DNA of 5,937 nucleotides, from the NCBI GenBank assembly GCA_003696465.1, contig RFHG01000326.1, positions 1-5,937 of the forward strand. The letters are read 5' to 3'. The notes under the pieces were generated by a model that saw only the letters and a program-made list of their open reading frames with translations, had not been told where the DNA came from and made no database searches. The position numbers and the translations under genes are program-made. Positions within the stretch are counted from its first letter, which is position 1; each line of letters begins with the position of its first letter. Below, one piece after another: positions 1 to 5,799 of the stretch. This DNA is from Gammaproteobacteria bacterium. Its GTDB lineage: Bacteria; Pseudomonadota; Gammaproteobacteria; J044.

Positions 1-254
<254 letters not shown>

Positions 255-354
255 ATAACACCCAAACAGTTGGGTGGGTTACGCGAGAGATCATCTCGAC
301 CCGACTTGTTCCCAGATTCCTTGTTCCGGCCCCTGGCCTGAACGAGAACCGGTT
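255..354 (+). other. 23S-5S internal transcribed spacer with two hairpins
   Basis: This 100-nt spacer lies inside the rRNA precursor. Two simple hairpins are visible. The first is at 259-276: CACCCAA pairs with TTGGGTG (7 bp) around an ACAG loop, just past the 23S 3' end. The second is at 284-298: CGAGA pairs with TCTCG around a 5-nt loop. They are probably pre-rRNA processing or folding elements; that role is inferred from position. No tRNA or reading frame is credible here. Confidence 0.6.
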
Positions 355-473
355 TGCCTGGCGACCATAGCGAGCTGGAACCACCCGATCCCATCCCGAA
401 CTCGGAAGTGAAACAGCTCAGCGCCGATGATAGTGTGGGGCTTCCCCATGCGAAAGTAGGACATCGCCAGGCT
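355..473 (+). rRNA. rrf: 5S ribosomal RNA
   Basis: This is a complete 5S rRNA of about 119 nt (120 in E. coli), part of the 50S central protuberance. The terminal helix I is formed by GCCTGGCG (356-363) and CGCCAGGC (465-472). Core family segments are present: CCCGAACTCGGAAGTGAAAC (about 395-414), GCGCCGATGATAGTGTGGGG (about 421-440) and CCCCATGCGAAAGTAGG (about 444-460). Ends are assigned from helix I pairing and are good to about 1 nt. It is the last gene of the rrn operon, followed 8 nt later by a terminator. No tRNA lies between it and that terminator. Confidence 0.97.
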
Positions 474-481
474 CTAAACGC

Positions 482-517
482 AAAGGCCCGCAGAGGAATC
501 TGCGGGCCTTTTCTTTT
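482..517 (+). terminator. rrn operon intrinsic terminator
   Basis: A 13-bp perfect GC-rich stem (482-494 with 499-511) closes a GGAA tetraloop (495-498) and runs into a T-rich tail (509-517, TTTTCTTTT). This is a textbook rho-independent terminator placed just after 5S rRNA. Read from the opposite strand, the tail is only TTTG, so it would be a weak terminator for the convergent lytic transglycosylase gene. Nothing else is recognisable between here and that gene's stop at 603. Confidence 0.93.
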
Positions 518-602
518 GTTCGGGTTTTGCACATCATGAGCCATCAGGAGCAGGGCAGGTATGGACGCCACGGGGTGGTGCCTTGCTTTTTCCGGTATCT
601 GT

Positions 603-1274
603 TCAGCGAGATTTTTCCTCCTTGGGGTCTTCTTCTGCCATCTCGCGCATTCCCAGGCGCTGGCTGCGCAGTGTCTCGTACGTGGCAAGGATGCGACGGA
701 TGTAGTTTTGTGTCTCGGCGTACGGCGGTACGCCCTTGTAACGTCGCACGGCGTTCGGGCCCGCATTGTAGGCGGCCAGGGCAAGGCGTATGTCACCCTC
801 GAATTCGTTCAGCATGCGCCGCAGGTAGGAGATGCCTCCGGCCAGGTTTTCCCGGCCGTTGAAGGGGTCCCGTACGCCGAGTGTGGTGGCAGTCTGTGGC
901 ATGAGTTGCATCAGGCCCTGTGCGCCCACGCGGGAGACGGCACGCCGGTCGAAGCATGACTCGACCCGGACTACTGCACGCACCAGGTCGGGGTCGATCT
1001 CGTACTGGCTGGCCAGGTGGTGGATCCAGTACAGATAGGGGGATTCGCGGCGGCGCATTTCCGCCTCGTCGACGCCCTGGCAGGAACGGGTGGCCGTGGG
1101 GCGGCCATGACGCCCGATATAGGTCATGCCATCCGGCATGGCGCGGTGGTCGGTCAGCCATACCGTTCCATCCGCTTCCTTGTAGATGTAGATGTCCCTC
1201 GCCGCGACCGGTGCCGCGACGCAGGCCAGCAGTACGCTGGCGGTGCAGAGGGATTTGACTGTAGGCTTGAACAT
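603..1274 (-). CDS. Lytic transglycosylase (SLT domain) with N-terminal DUF4124
   Basis: This is a predicted exported peptidoglycan lytic transglycosylase, which cleaves the MurNAc-GlcNAc bond to leave 1,6-anhydro-MurNAc ends. Numbering is from the ATG at 1274 (223 aa). Residues 1-25 form a signal peptide. A short DUF4124-like segment follows (about 27-44, YIYKEADGTVWLTD). The SLT fold spans about 80-185: catalytic Glu105 in VRVESCF, GLMQLMP at 120-126 and AAYNAGP at 167-173. The C-terminus is a charged tail. An in-frame GTG at 1280 is possible, but AGGA lies 9 nt before the ATG and only 3 nt before the GTG, so ATG is preferred. LLAC at residues 15-18 resembles a lipobox, so the protein may be an outer-membrane lipoprotein rather than soluble; Leu at -2 makes that uncertain. 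It converges on the rrn operon and diverges from birA. Family assignment is firm; the specific Mlt/Slt class is not. Confidence 0.93.
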   Translation of the reverse strand: MFKPTVKSLCTASVLLACVAAPVAARDIYIYKEADGTVWLTDHRAMPDGMTYIGRHGRPTATRSCQGVDEAEMRRRESPYLYWIHHLASQYEIDPDLVRAVVRVESCFDRRAVSRVGAQGLMQLMPQTATTLGVRDPFNGRENLAGGISYLRRMLNEFEGDIRLALAAYNAGPNAVRRYKGVPPYAETQNYIRRILATYETLRSQRLGMREMAEEDPKEEKSR

Positions 1275-1296
1275 CGGCACGCTTCCTGCTGATTTC

Positions 1297-1308
1297 CCGA
1301 GTATATAC
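1297..1308 (-). promoter_or_regulatory. Candidate extended -10 for the lytic transglycosylase gene
   Basis: On the minus strand, just upstream of the transglycosylase start, the sequence reads TGG-TATATA-CT. This is either an extended -10 (TG-n-TATATA) or a TATACT hexamer (complement of 1300-1305). It would give a transcript start about 15-25 nt before the ATG at 1274, leaving room for the Shine-Dalgarno. No good -35 box sits 16-18 nt upstream. The core GTATATAC (1301-1308) is palindromic. On the plus strand it lies too close to the birA ATG to serve that gene. Confidence 0.3.
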
Positions 1309-1309
1309 C

Positions 1310-2254
1310 ATGAGTATCCCGATTCCGGCCGTCAACGAGGTCCTTTCATGCCTGTTCAGCAGCCCGCGGGGCATTCCGCATACGGAACTGCGCGCACTGG
1401 CCGGCCGGCACGGGCTGGATGGAGAACAGCTCGCCGATGCGGTCTGCCGGTCCGGTTACCTGCTGCAGCAGGAGGGGGGGTACTGGCAACTGGAGCCGAG
1501 CCATCGACCGCACGATGTGTCAGCGCTCGCCCAAAGCCTTGCAGAGCAGGATATTGAGCTGTGCTATCGGCCCGTTACGGGGTCGACCAATACCGATGCC
1601 CTGCAGGACGACTTCGATTTGCCTGCGCGTGTGCATTTGGTCGAATGCCAGTTCAGCGGGCGGGGACAAAAGGGTCGGCGCTGGCACGCGAGGCCCTCCG
1701 CCAGCCTGCTTTTTTCCCTTTCCCTGCCATGGAACCCGGACCCCGATCACGCCCTTGTACCCGCTATCATCACCCTGCAGGCCGGGTTGCTGTTGCGCTC
1801 GGCGCTGCCGGAGCCGGTACAGCAACGGATCAGGATCAAGTGGCCGAATGATCTGGTGGCAGGTCGCGCCAAGCTTGCCGGCATCCTTGCGGAGCTGCGC
1901 CAGCAGGGTCATCGGGGCCGGCTCGTCATCGGTGTGGGGATGAACGTGCATGTCGCTCCGAAGGTGCCGGCGCGCGAGACCATCGCGATGGAAGCGCTCA
2001 TGGAGGCGGTGCCGGACCGCGATGCCCTGTTGCTGTCCTGTGTGAGCGCGCTGCAGACGCTGGCTGTCGGCCGGGTTGGCATGGGGCTGTCCTGGAGCCC
2101 GGAAATCGATGCCCTCTGGGGCCGGCATGTGACCTGTTCCGACGGCAGGGAGGGAGTGGGCGCCGGGCTTGCTCCGGATGGAGGCTACCGGCTCCGGGCG
2201 CAGGACGGGGAACACGTGCTCTGCGCTGCCGACAACATCCTCGGCTGGAGATAG
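1310..2254 (+). CDS. birA: Bifunctional biotin--[acetyl-CoA-carboxylase] ligase / putative biotin repressor
   Basis: This 314-aa biotin protein ligase makes biotinyl-5'-AMP and transfers biotin to the lysine of the carboxylase carrier protein (AccB). Residues about 5-62 form a short winged-helix-like domain. The catalytic domain (about 80-262) has STN at 92-94, the biotin/AMP-binding loop GRGQKGRRW at 117-125, KWPND at 177-181, KLAGILAEL at 188-196 (Lys188 is equivalent to E. coli Lys183) and IGVGMNV at 207-213. The SH3-like C-terminal domain covers about 268-314. Length matches bifunctional E. coli BirA (321 aa). The ATG at 1310 has only a weak GAG upstream. The N-terminal helix that should read DNA is poorly conserved and lacks the basic residues of E. 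coli BirA, so repressor activity is uncertain while ligase activity is well supported. It is the first gene of a birA-coaX-SPOR operon. Confidence 0.96.
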   Translation: MSIPIPAVNEVLSCLFSSPRGIPHTELRALAGRHGLDGEQLADAVCRSGYLLQQEGGYWQLEPSHRPHDVSALAQSLAEQDIELCYRPVTGSTNTDALQDDFDLPARVHLVECQFSGRGQKGRRWHARPSASLLFSLSLPWNPDPDHALVPAIITLQAGLLLRSALPEPVQQRIRIKWPNDLVAGRAKLAGILAELRQQGHRGRLVIGVGMNVHVAPKVPARETIAMEALMEAVPDRDALLLSCVSALQTLAVGRVGMGLSWSPEIDALWGRHVTCSDGREGVGAGLAPDGGYRLRAQDGEHVLCAADNILGWR

Positions 2255-2259
2255 GCAAG

Positions 2260-2988
2260 GTGCTGTTGATCGATGCCGGAAACACGCGCGTCAAGTGGCG
2301 CAGCCTGGAGGATTCTGCGGTCGCCGCGGAGGGGGCCGGCTCATGGGAGGAGCTGCCGGATTTGCTGCAGGCACTGCTGCGCCCCGGGGACGCGGTCTGT
2401 GCCTGCCTGCCGGCCAGGCCGGAGGCTGCCCGTCGGCTGCAGGCGGTAGTCGCCAAGCGTGGGGGGCGTCTATGCCTTCCCAACAGGGAGCCCCTGCTCG
2501 AGCGCCTGCGGCCGGCATACGATGTGCCGGAACGGTTCGGGCTGGATCGCCTGCTGGCCTTGCGGGCTGCGAGCGAAACCCGGCCGGGCAGGCCGCTCCT
2601 GGTCATTGATGCGGGTACCGCAATTACCATGGATGCCCTCGATGTGTCCGGCCGTCATGCCGGCGGCTGCATCCTCCCCGGCCTGAGCGCCCTCGGCGAG
2701 GTATTGGCGGAGAAGGCCGGACTGCCCGGAATCGCGCCACACGCGCTGACGGAGGAGATGCTCGACGCACTGTCCGATACCGAGCGGGCGCTGGCGAGCG
2801 GTCTGCGCGGATTGATCGCGGGGGGCGTCACGCATCTGGCCGGCGGCCTGGAGGCGGGGCTTGGCGGTCGTGCCGAGTGGTTGCTCAGTGGAGGTGATGC
2901 CGCGACGCTTGCCGTGCTGCTGGGCAGGCCCACCCGCGTATGCAAGAATCTGGTGCTCGATGGTCTGGCCCTGGAGTGTTGCTGCTGA
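2260..2988 (+). CDS. coaX: Type III pantothenate kinase
   Basis: This 242-aa protein phosphorylates pantothenate with ATP, the first committed step of coenzyme A synthesis. It is the CoA-insensitive, K+-dependent type III enzyme of the ASKHA fold. Motifs are clear: the phosphate-binding loop DAGNTRVKW at 5-13, FGLDRLLAL at 93-101 with the likely catalytic Asp96, DAGTAITMD at 117-125, GGCILPG at 135-141 and LSGGDA at 209-214. Length is normal for the family. It starts at GTG (2260), 5 nt after the birA stop, with GGAG 9 nt upstream, so it is almost certainly cotranscribed with birA. E. coli has the unrelated type I kinase coaA in this same slot. The protein ends in three cysteines, in the stretch that runs up to the next gene's start. 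Confidence 0.95.
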   Translation: MLLIDAGNTRVKWRSLEDSAVAAEGAGSWEELPDLLQALLRPGDAVCACLPARPEAARRLQAVVAKRGGRLCLPNREPLLERLRPAYDVPERFGLDRLLALRAASETRPGRPLLVIDAGTAITMDALDVSGRHAGGCILPGLSALGEVLAEKAGLPGIAPHALTEEMLDALSDTERALASGLRGLIAGGVTHLAGGLEAGLGGRAEWLLSGGDAATLAVLLGRPTRVCKNLVLDGLALECCC

Positions 2989-3680
2989 TGCGCCCGTTGC
3001 TGATTCTGTTGTTGCTGTTCAATCTGGGCTGGCTGCTCTGGCACCTGCTGTGGCCGGCCGAGGAGCAGGCCCGGCCCCTGCCGCCTCCGGCACAGGGGGT
3101 CGCCCGGTTGCAGCTCCTGAGCGAGCGCCGACCGGCCGTGGCAGAGGCGTCTCCTGCGCCCGGAACCGTGCCGCAGGAGGACGAGGCGGGCGGAGCGCAG
3201 GCACCCATGCTGCATTGTTACAGTCTCGGCCCCTTCCGTGACCGAAAGACTGCGCAGCGGGCCCTGGAAAGGCTCAAGTCGGCGGGCGTGGAGGCCGGGT
3301 TGAGGTCGCTCGAGGAGCAGAGCTTTGTCGGATACTGGGTCTATCTGCCGCCCTTCGCGAGCCGGGACGAGGCGCGCAAGGTGGCCCGGGAGCTGGCCCG
3401 CAAGGGAATCAAGGATTTCTATATCGTCAGTGACCGCGAGCAGCGCAATGCCATTTCTCTGGGCCTGTTCCGCGACCAGTTCCATGCCAACCGGCGCCTG
3501 GCCCGCCTGCGTGCCATGGGGTATCACCCGCGCAAGCAGGTGCGCAAGCGCGACCGCACTGTCTGGTGGATCGACTACAGCCTGCAGGGCGAGGCGGAGG
3601 CCGCCGCTGATGTGGTGAAGGCCATCCTCGAGGGCGATGGTCGGCTCGACCGGGTCGGGCGCAGCTGTCCCGCCGATTGA
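2988..3680 (+). CDS. Membrane-anchored SPOR-domain protein
   Basis: This 230-aa protein was probably made to bind peptidoglycan; SPOR domains recognise glycan strands stripped of stem peptides. Residues 3-22 form a single hydrophobic helix after a very short N-terminus, so it is a type II inner-membrane anchor. Residues 24-73 are a Pro/Ala/Glu-rich linker. Residues 76-147 form a SPOR unit: YSLGPF at 78-83, a helix, then VYLPPFASRDEA at 118-129, a second helix and FYIV at 144-147. A second, partial SPOR-like half follows (SLGLF at 157-161, a helix to about 177, VWWIDY at 192-197). The ATG at 2988 shares one base with the coaX stop and has GGAG 11 nt upstream. An upstream ATG at 2940 would add 16 residues encoded out of frame inside coaX and is less likely. 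It is the third gene of the birA operon. Its exact role is unknown. Confidence 0.85.
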   Translation: MRPLLILLLLFNLGWLLWHLLWPAEEQARPLPPPAQGVARLQLLSERRPAVAEASPAPGTVPQEDEAGGAQAPMLHCYSLGPFRDRKTAQRALERLKSAGVEAGLRSLEEQSFVGYWVYLPPFASRDEARKVARELARKGIKDFYIVSDREQRNAISLGLFRDQFHANRRLARLRAMGYHPRKQVRKRDRTVWWIDYSLQGEAEAAADVVKAILEGDGRLDRVGRSCPAD

Positions 3681-3705
3681 GCCGGGGCCGTAGCCTGTCT
3701 ATAAT
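3677..3705 (+). promoter_or_regulatory. Sigma-70 promoter of tRNA-Thr(UGU)
   Basis: A perfect -10 box TATAAT (3700-3705) lies 17 nt after a -35-like TTGAGC (3677-3682, 4 of 6 matches). The -35 overlaps the TGA stop of the SPOR gene (3678-3680). The bases after the -10 are very GC-rich (GCCCGGCC, 3706-3713), the discriminator type seen at stringently controlled stable-RNA promoters. The mature tRNA starts 11 nt after the -10, so the transcript would have almost no leader. Confidence 0.82.
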
Positions 3706-3716
3706 GCCCGGCCGAT

Positions 3717-3792
3717 GCTGGAGTAGCTCAGTTGGTAGAGCGCCTCACTTGTAATGAGGATGTCGCGGGTTCGACTCCTGTCTCCAGCTCCA
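3717..3792 (+). tRNA. thrU: tRNA-Thr(UGU)
   Basis: This is a complete 76-nt cloverleaf. The acceptor GCTGGAG (3717-3723) pairs fully with CTCCAGC (3782-3788). The D-stem is GCTC/GAGC. The anticodon stem CCTCA/TGAGG encloses the loop CTTGTAA, with anticodon TGT at 3750-3752. The T-stem GCGGG/CCTGT contains G-T wobble pairs. The discriminator is T3789 and CCA is encoded at 3790-3792. G1-C72 and C2-G71, the threonyl-tRNA synthetase identity pairs, are present. The symbol is by position: it matches E. coli thrU, which heads the thrU-tyrU-glyT-thrT-tufB operon. Here it stands alone between its own promoter and a terminator. Confidence 0.96.
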
Positions 3793-3798
3793 GACGCA

Positions 3799-3826
3799 AA
3801 GGGCCCCGATGATCGGGGCCCTTGTC
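3799..3826 (+). terminator. Terminator hairpin after tRNA-Thr(UGU), shared with convergent ugd
   Basis: An 11-bp perfect GC-rich stem (3799-3809 with 3813-3823) closes a TGA triloop. The plus-strand tail is a weak TTGTC and the minus-strand tail is TTTGC. It lies 6 nt after the tRNA and 34 nt from the ugd stop, between convergent genes, so it probably stops transcription from both sides, though neither tail is a strong U-tract. A tandem GTCATAT pair (3824-3837) follows. Confidence 0.72.
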
Positions 3827-3857
3827 ATATGTCATATGCGCGGTGCCGGTCGGCAGT

Positions 3858-5195
3858 TCAGGCCGGTTCGGGGGCGCCGCGACCGATGGCGTGGTAACGG
3901 AAACCCTCGCGGGCCATGCGTTCCGGATCGTAGAGGTTGCGCCCGTCGAAAATGACCGGGGATGACAGTCGCGTGCGCATCATGTCGAGGTCGGGGCTGC
4001 GGAATTCCTGCCACTCGGTGACGATGGCCAGGGCGTCGGCGCCTTCAAGCGCGGCCTCTGCCGAATCCACCAGCTCCAGGTCGTCCCGCTCACCGTAGAT
4101 GCGCCGGCACTCGTCCATGGCGACCGGATCATAGGCACGTACCCGTGCGCCGGCCTGCCACAACTGCTCCATCAGGACCCGGCTCGGCGCCTCGCGCATG
4201 TCGTCGGTGTTGGGCTTGAAGGCCAGGCCCCACAGGGCGATGGTACGGCCGGCGAGATCGGCGCCGAAATGGCTCTGTATCTTTTCGAACAGGCGTTGCT
4301 TCTGGCGGTGATTGACGCGCTCCACTGCCTGCAGCAGCTCGGCCTGGTAGCCGACCTCGTTGGCGGTACGTTCGAGGGCCTGCACATCCTTGGGGAAGCA
4401 CGAGCCGCCATAGCCGCAGCCGGGATAGATGAAGTGGTAGCCGATGCGCGGATCGGAGCCGATACCTACCCGAACCGATTCAATGTCGGCGCCAAGCCGC
4501 TCGGCAAGGTTGGCCAGCTCGTTCATGAAGCTGATCTTGGTCGCGAGCAGGGCATTGGCGGCGTACTTGGTCAGCTCTGCCGAACGGATGTCCATGCTGA
4601 TGAGGCGATCGTGATTGCGGTTGAAGGGGGCATACAGCGCCCGCATCAGTTCGGTGGTGCGCGGGTTGTCGGTGCCGATGACGATGCGGTCGGGTTTCAT
4701 GAAGTCGTCGATGGCCGCGCCTTCCTTGAGGAATTCGGGGTTGGAGACCACATCGAAATCGATGTCGAGCCCGCGTTCCTGCAGCCGCTTGCTGACGGTA
4801 TCCCGTACCCGATCGGCGGTTCCCACCGGCACCGTGGACTTGTCGACGATGATGCGATAGTCCTTCATATGCCGGGCGATGGTGTCGGCCACGGTCAGGA
4901 CATGACTCAGATCGGCAGAGCCGTCCTCGTCCGGCGGCGTGCCCACGGCAATGAACTGGAACAGGCCATGCGCTACCCCTTCCGCCGCATCCAGCGTGAA
5001 ATCGAGTCGCCCGGCCTGCATGTTGGCCTGGATCAGCTCGTCCAGGCCGGGCTCGTAAATGGGCACCTCGCCCCGCTTGAGCCTGGCAATCTTGTCCGGA
5101 TCGATGTCCACGCAAAGCACGTGGTTGCCCACCTGGGCAAGACAGGCGCCGGTGACGAGGCCGACATAGCCTGAGCCGTAGATCGTGATGTCCAT
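3858..5195 (-). CDS. ugd: UDP-glucose 6-dehydrogenase
   Basis: This 445-aa cytosolic enzyme oxidises UDP-glucose to UDP-glucuronate with two NAD+, feeding capsule, exopolysaccharide or LPS sugar synthesis. The N-terminal Rossmann domain has GSGYVG at 7-12 and the acidic adenosine-binding residues VDID at 29-32, with VGTPP at 84-88 and DKSTVPVGT at 118-126. The catalytic segment includes NPEFLKEG at 152-159 (Glu154), TKYAAN at 209-214 (Lys210) and GCGYGGSCFPKD at 259-270 with nucleophile Cys266. The C-terminal UDP-binding domain has GLAFKPNTDDMREAPS and ends intact. Length is typical of the bacterial class. The ATG at 5195 has GGGAG (complement 5201-5205) 5 nt upstream. It is transcribed against all its neighbours and is unrelated in function to the tRNA and tuf genes around it. 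UDP-N-acetylmannosamine dehydrogenase is a relative, but the motif set and length favour Ugd. Confidence 0.95.
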   Translation of the reverse strand: MDITIYGSGYVGLVTGACLAQVGNHVLCVDIDPDKIARLKRGEVPIYEPGLDELIQANMQAGRLDFTLDAAEGVAHGLFQFIAVGTPPDEDGSADLSHVLTVADTIARHMKDYRIIVDKSTVPVGTADRVRDTVSKRLQERGLDIDFDVVSNPEFLKEGAAIDDFMKPDRIVIGTDNPRTTELMRALYAPFNRNHDRLISMDIRSAELTKYAANALLATKISFMNELANLAERLGADIESVRVGIGSDPRIGYHFIYPGCGYGGSCFPKDVQALERTANEVGYQAELLQAVERVNHRQKQRLFEKIQSHFGADLAGRTIALWGLAFKPNTDDMREAPSRVLMEQLWQAGARVRAYDPVAMDECRRIYGERDDLELVDSAEAALEGADALAIVTEWQEFRSPDLDMMRTRLSSPVIFDGRNLYDPERMAREGFRYHAIGRGAPEPA

Positions 5196-5347
5196 GATCG
5201 CTCCCGATGGCTGGTCAAGTGGTGGAGTGCGTTATCCGCCGGGGTTTGAATCTGCGCGGGGTTCGGGCAGAATACGCGCCGCGGCGCGAGACGCCGGCGC
5301 ATGCTACCAGAACGGGCGCGGGATTTCATGCGCGCGCCTGTCAGGGC
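5196..5347. other. Divergent intergenic region between ugd and the tRNA-tuf promoter
   Basis: This 152-nt region must hold the ugd promoter on the minus strand, but I see no convincing -35/-10 pair there. It is strongly GC-rich and self-complementary. It has a 14-bp perfect palindrome at 5275-5288 and a possible hairpin pairing 5313-5320 with 5333-5340 across a 12-nt loop. No gene or tRNA remnant is recognisable. Confidence 0.5.
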
Positions 5348-5376
5348 TTGACATGGGTCGCGAACGGCGTCAGAAT
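5348..5376 (+). promoter_or_regulatory. Sigma-70 promoter of the tRNA-Tyr/Gly/Thr-tuf operon
   Basis: A consensus -35 TTGACA (5348-5353) is separated by exactly 17 nt from a -10 CAGAAT (5371-5376, 4 of 6 matches). A GC-rich discriminator follows (TGCGCGC, 5377-5383), as expected for a stringently controlled stable-RNA operon. The tRNA-Tyr gene begins 15 nt after the -10. It probably drives all three tRNAs and tuf, since no terminator with a T-run is seen before tuf. Confidence 0.82.
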
Positions 5377-5391
5377 TGCGCGCTTCATTTT

Positions 5392-5476
5392 GGAGGGGTT
5401 CCCGAGTGGCCAAAGGGGGCAGACTGTAAATCTGCTGGCTCAGCCTTCGGAGGTTCGAATCCTCCCCCCTCCACCA
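5392..5476 (+). tRNA. tyrU: tRNA-Tyr(GUA)
   Basis: This is an 85-nt class II tRNA with a long variable arm. The acceptor GGAGGGG (5392-5398) pairs with CCCCTCC (5466-5472). The anticodon stem GCAGA/TCTGC encloses the loop CTGTAAA, with anticodon GTA at 5426-5428. The variable arm follows the anticodon stem, and the T-stem GGAGG/CCTCC encloses TTCGAAT. The discriminator is A and CCA is encoded (5474-5476). It is the first gene of the tRNA-tuf operon here and the positional equivalent of E. coli tyrU. Confidence 0.97.
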
Positions 5477-5485
5477 GAGTTGAGT

Positions 5486-5529
5486 TGACCCGCGGGGCGG
5501 GTCAGGCGTGGCGCATCCGGTGGGTGCGC
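5486..5529 (+). other. Twin hairpins in the tRNA-Tyr/tRNA-Gly spacer
   Basis: Two adjacent stem-loops lie in the 79-nt spacer. One is at 5486-5504 (TGACCCGC with GCGGGTCA, 8 bp, GGG loop). The other is at 5511-5529 (GCGCATCC with GGGTGCGC, 8 bp including one T-G wobble, GGT loop). Neither is followed by a T-run, so they are not standard terminators. They could be processing or attenuation elements of the polycistronic transcript. Confidence 0.55.
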
Positions 5530-5555
5530 AACGAGCCGGCAGGTTCGGGTGTTCG

Positions 5556-5629
5556 GCGGGTGTAGTTCAATGGTAGAACTTCAGCCTTCCAAGCTGAATA
5601 CGTGGGTTCGATTCCCATCACCCGCTCCA
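5556..5629 (+). tRNA. glyT: tRNA-Gly(UCC)
   Basis: This is a complete 74-nt cloverleaf. The acceptor GCGGGTG (5556-5562) pairs with CACCCGC (5619-5625). The D-arm is GTTC/GAAC. The anticodon stem TCAGC/GCTGA encloses the loop CTTCCAA, with anticodon TCC at 5588-5590. The T-stem GTGGG/CCCAT encloses TTCGATT. The discriminator is T, normal for bacterial tRNA-Gly, and CCA is encoded (5627-5629). It is the second tRNA of the operon and the positional equivalent of E. coli glyT. Confidence 0.97.
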
Positions 5630-5681
5630 GATGTTCGGGGTTCGAATGGTCGCTGGCGATTCGGTCTCCGCAGCTGAATTG

Positions 5682-5756
<75 letters not shown>

Positions 5757-5799
5757 GACACTTCGGTATTGTCGAAACGCTTGATGGGGTTGAGAGACT

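Noticed and set aside
1255..1283. TTGACT at 1255-1260 as a -35 box for birA.
   Set aside because: No acceptable -10 lies 16-18 nt downstream.
1474..1480. Run of seven G residues in birA (codons 55-57), a possible slippage or phase-variation site.
   Set aside because: The run is short, the frame is intact on both sides, and such runs are expected in GC-rich genes.
1520..2215. Minus-strand open frame of 231 codons opposite birA.
   Set aside because: It is antisense to well-supported birA; the composition is low-complexity Arg/Pro/His-rich and no motif is recognisable.
2655..3527. Minus-strand open frame of 290 codons spanning the coaX-SPOR junction.
   Set aside because: It overlaps two real genes that carry family motifs; the translated product is Gln/Arg/Pro-rich shadow sequence.
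3824..3837. Tandem GTCATAT repeat after the tRNA-Thr terminator, a possible target-site scar of the ugd insertion.
   Set aside because: There are only two 7-nt copies, side by side, with no matching copy at the other end of ugd near 5200-5390.
4269..5174. A 301-codon plus-strand open frame opposite ugd.
   Set aside because: It is fully antisense to a gene with complete Ugd motifs, has no family signature of its own, and is a common artefact of GC-rich codon use.
5637..5650. GGGGTTCGAATGG in the tRNA-Gly/tRNA-Thr spacer, resembling a T-loop of a lost tRNA.
   Set aside because: The flanking bases cannot form a T-stem and no other cloverleaf arm is present.
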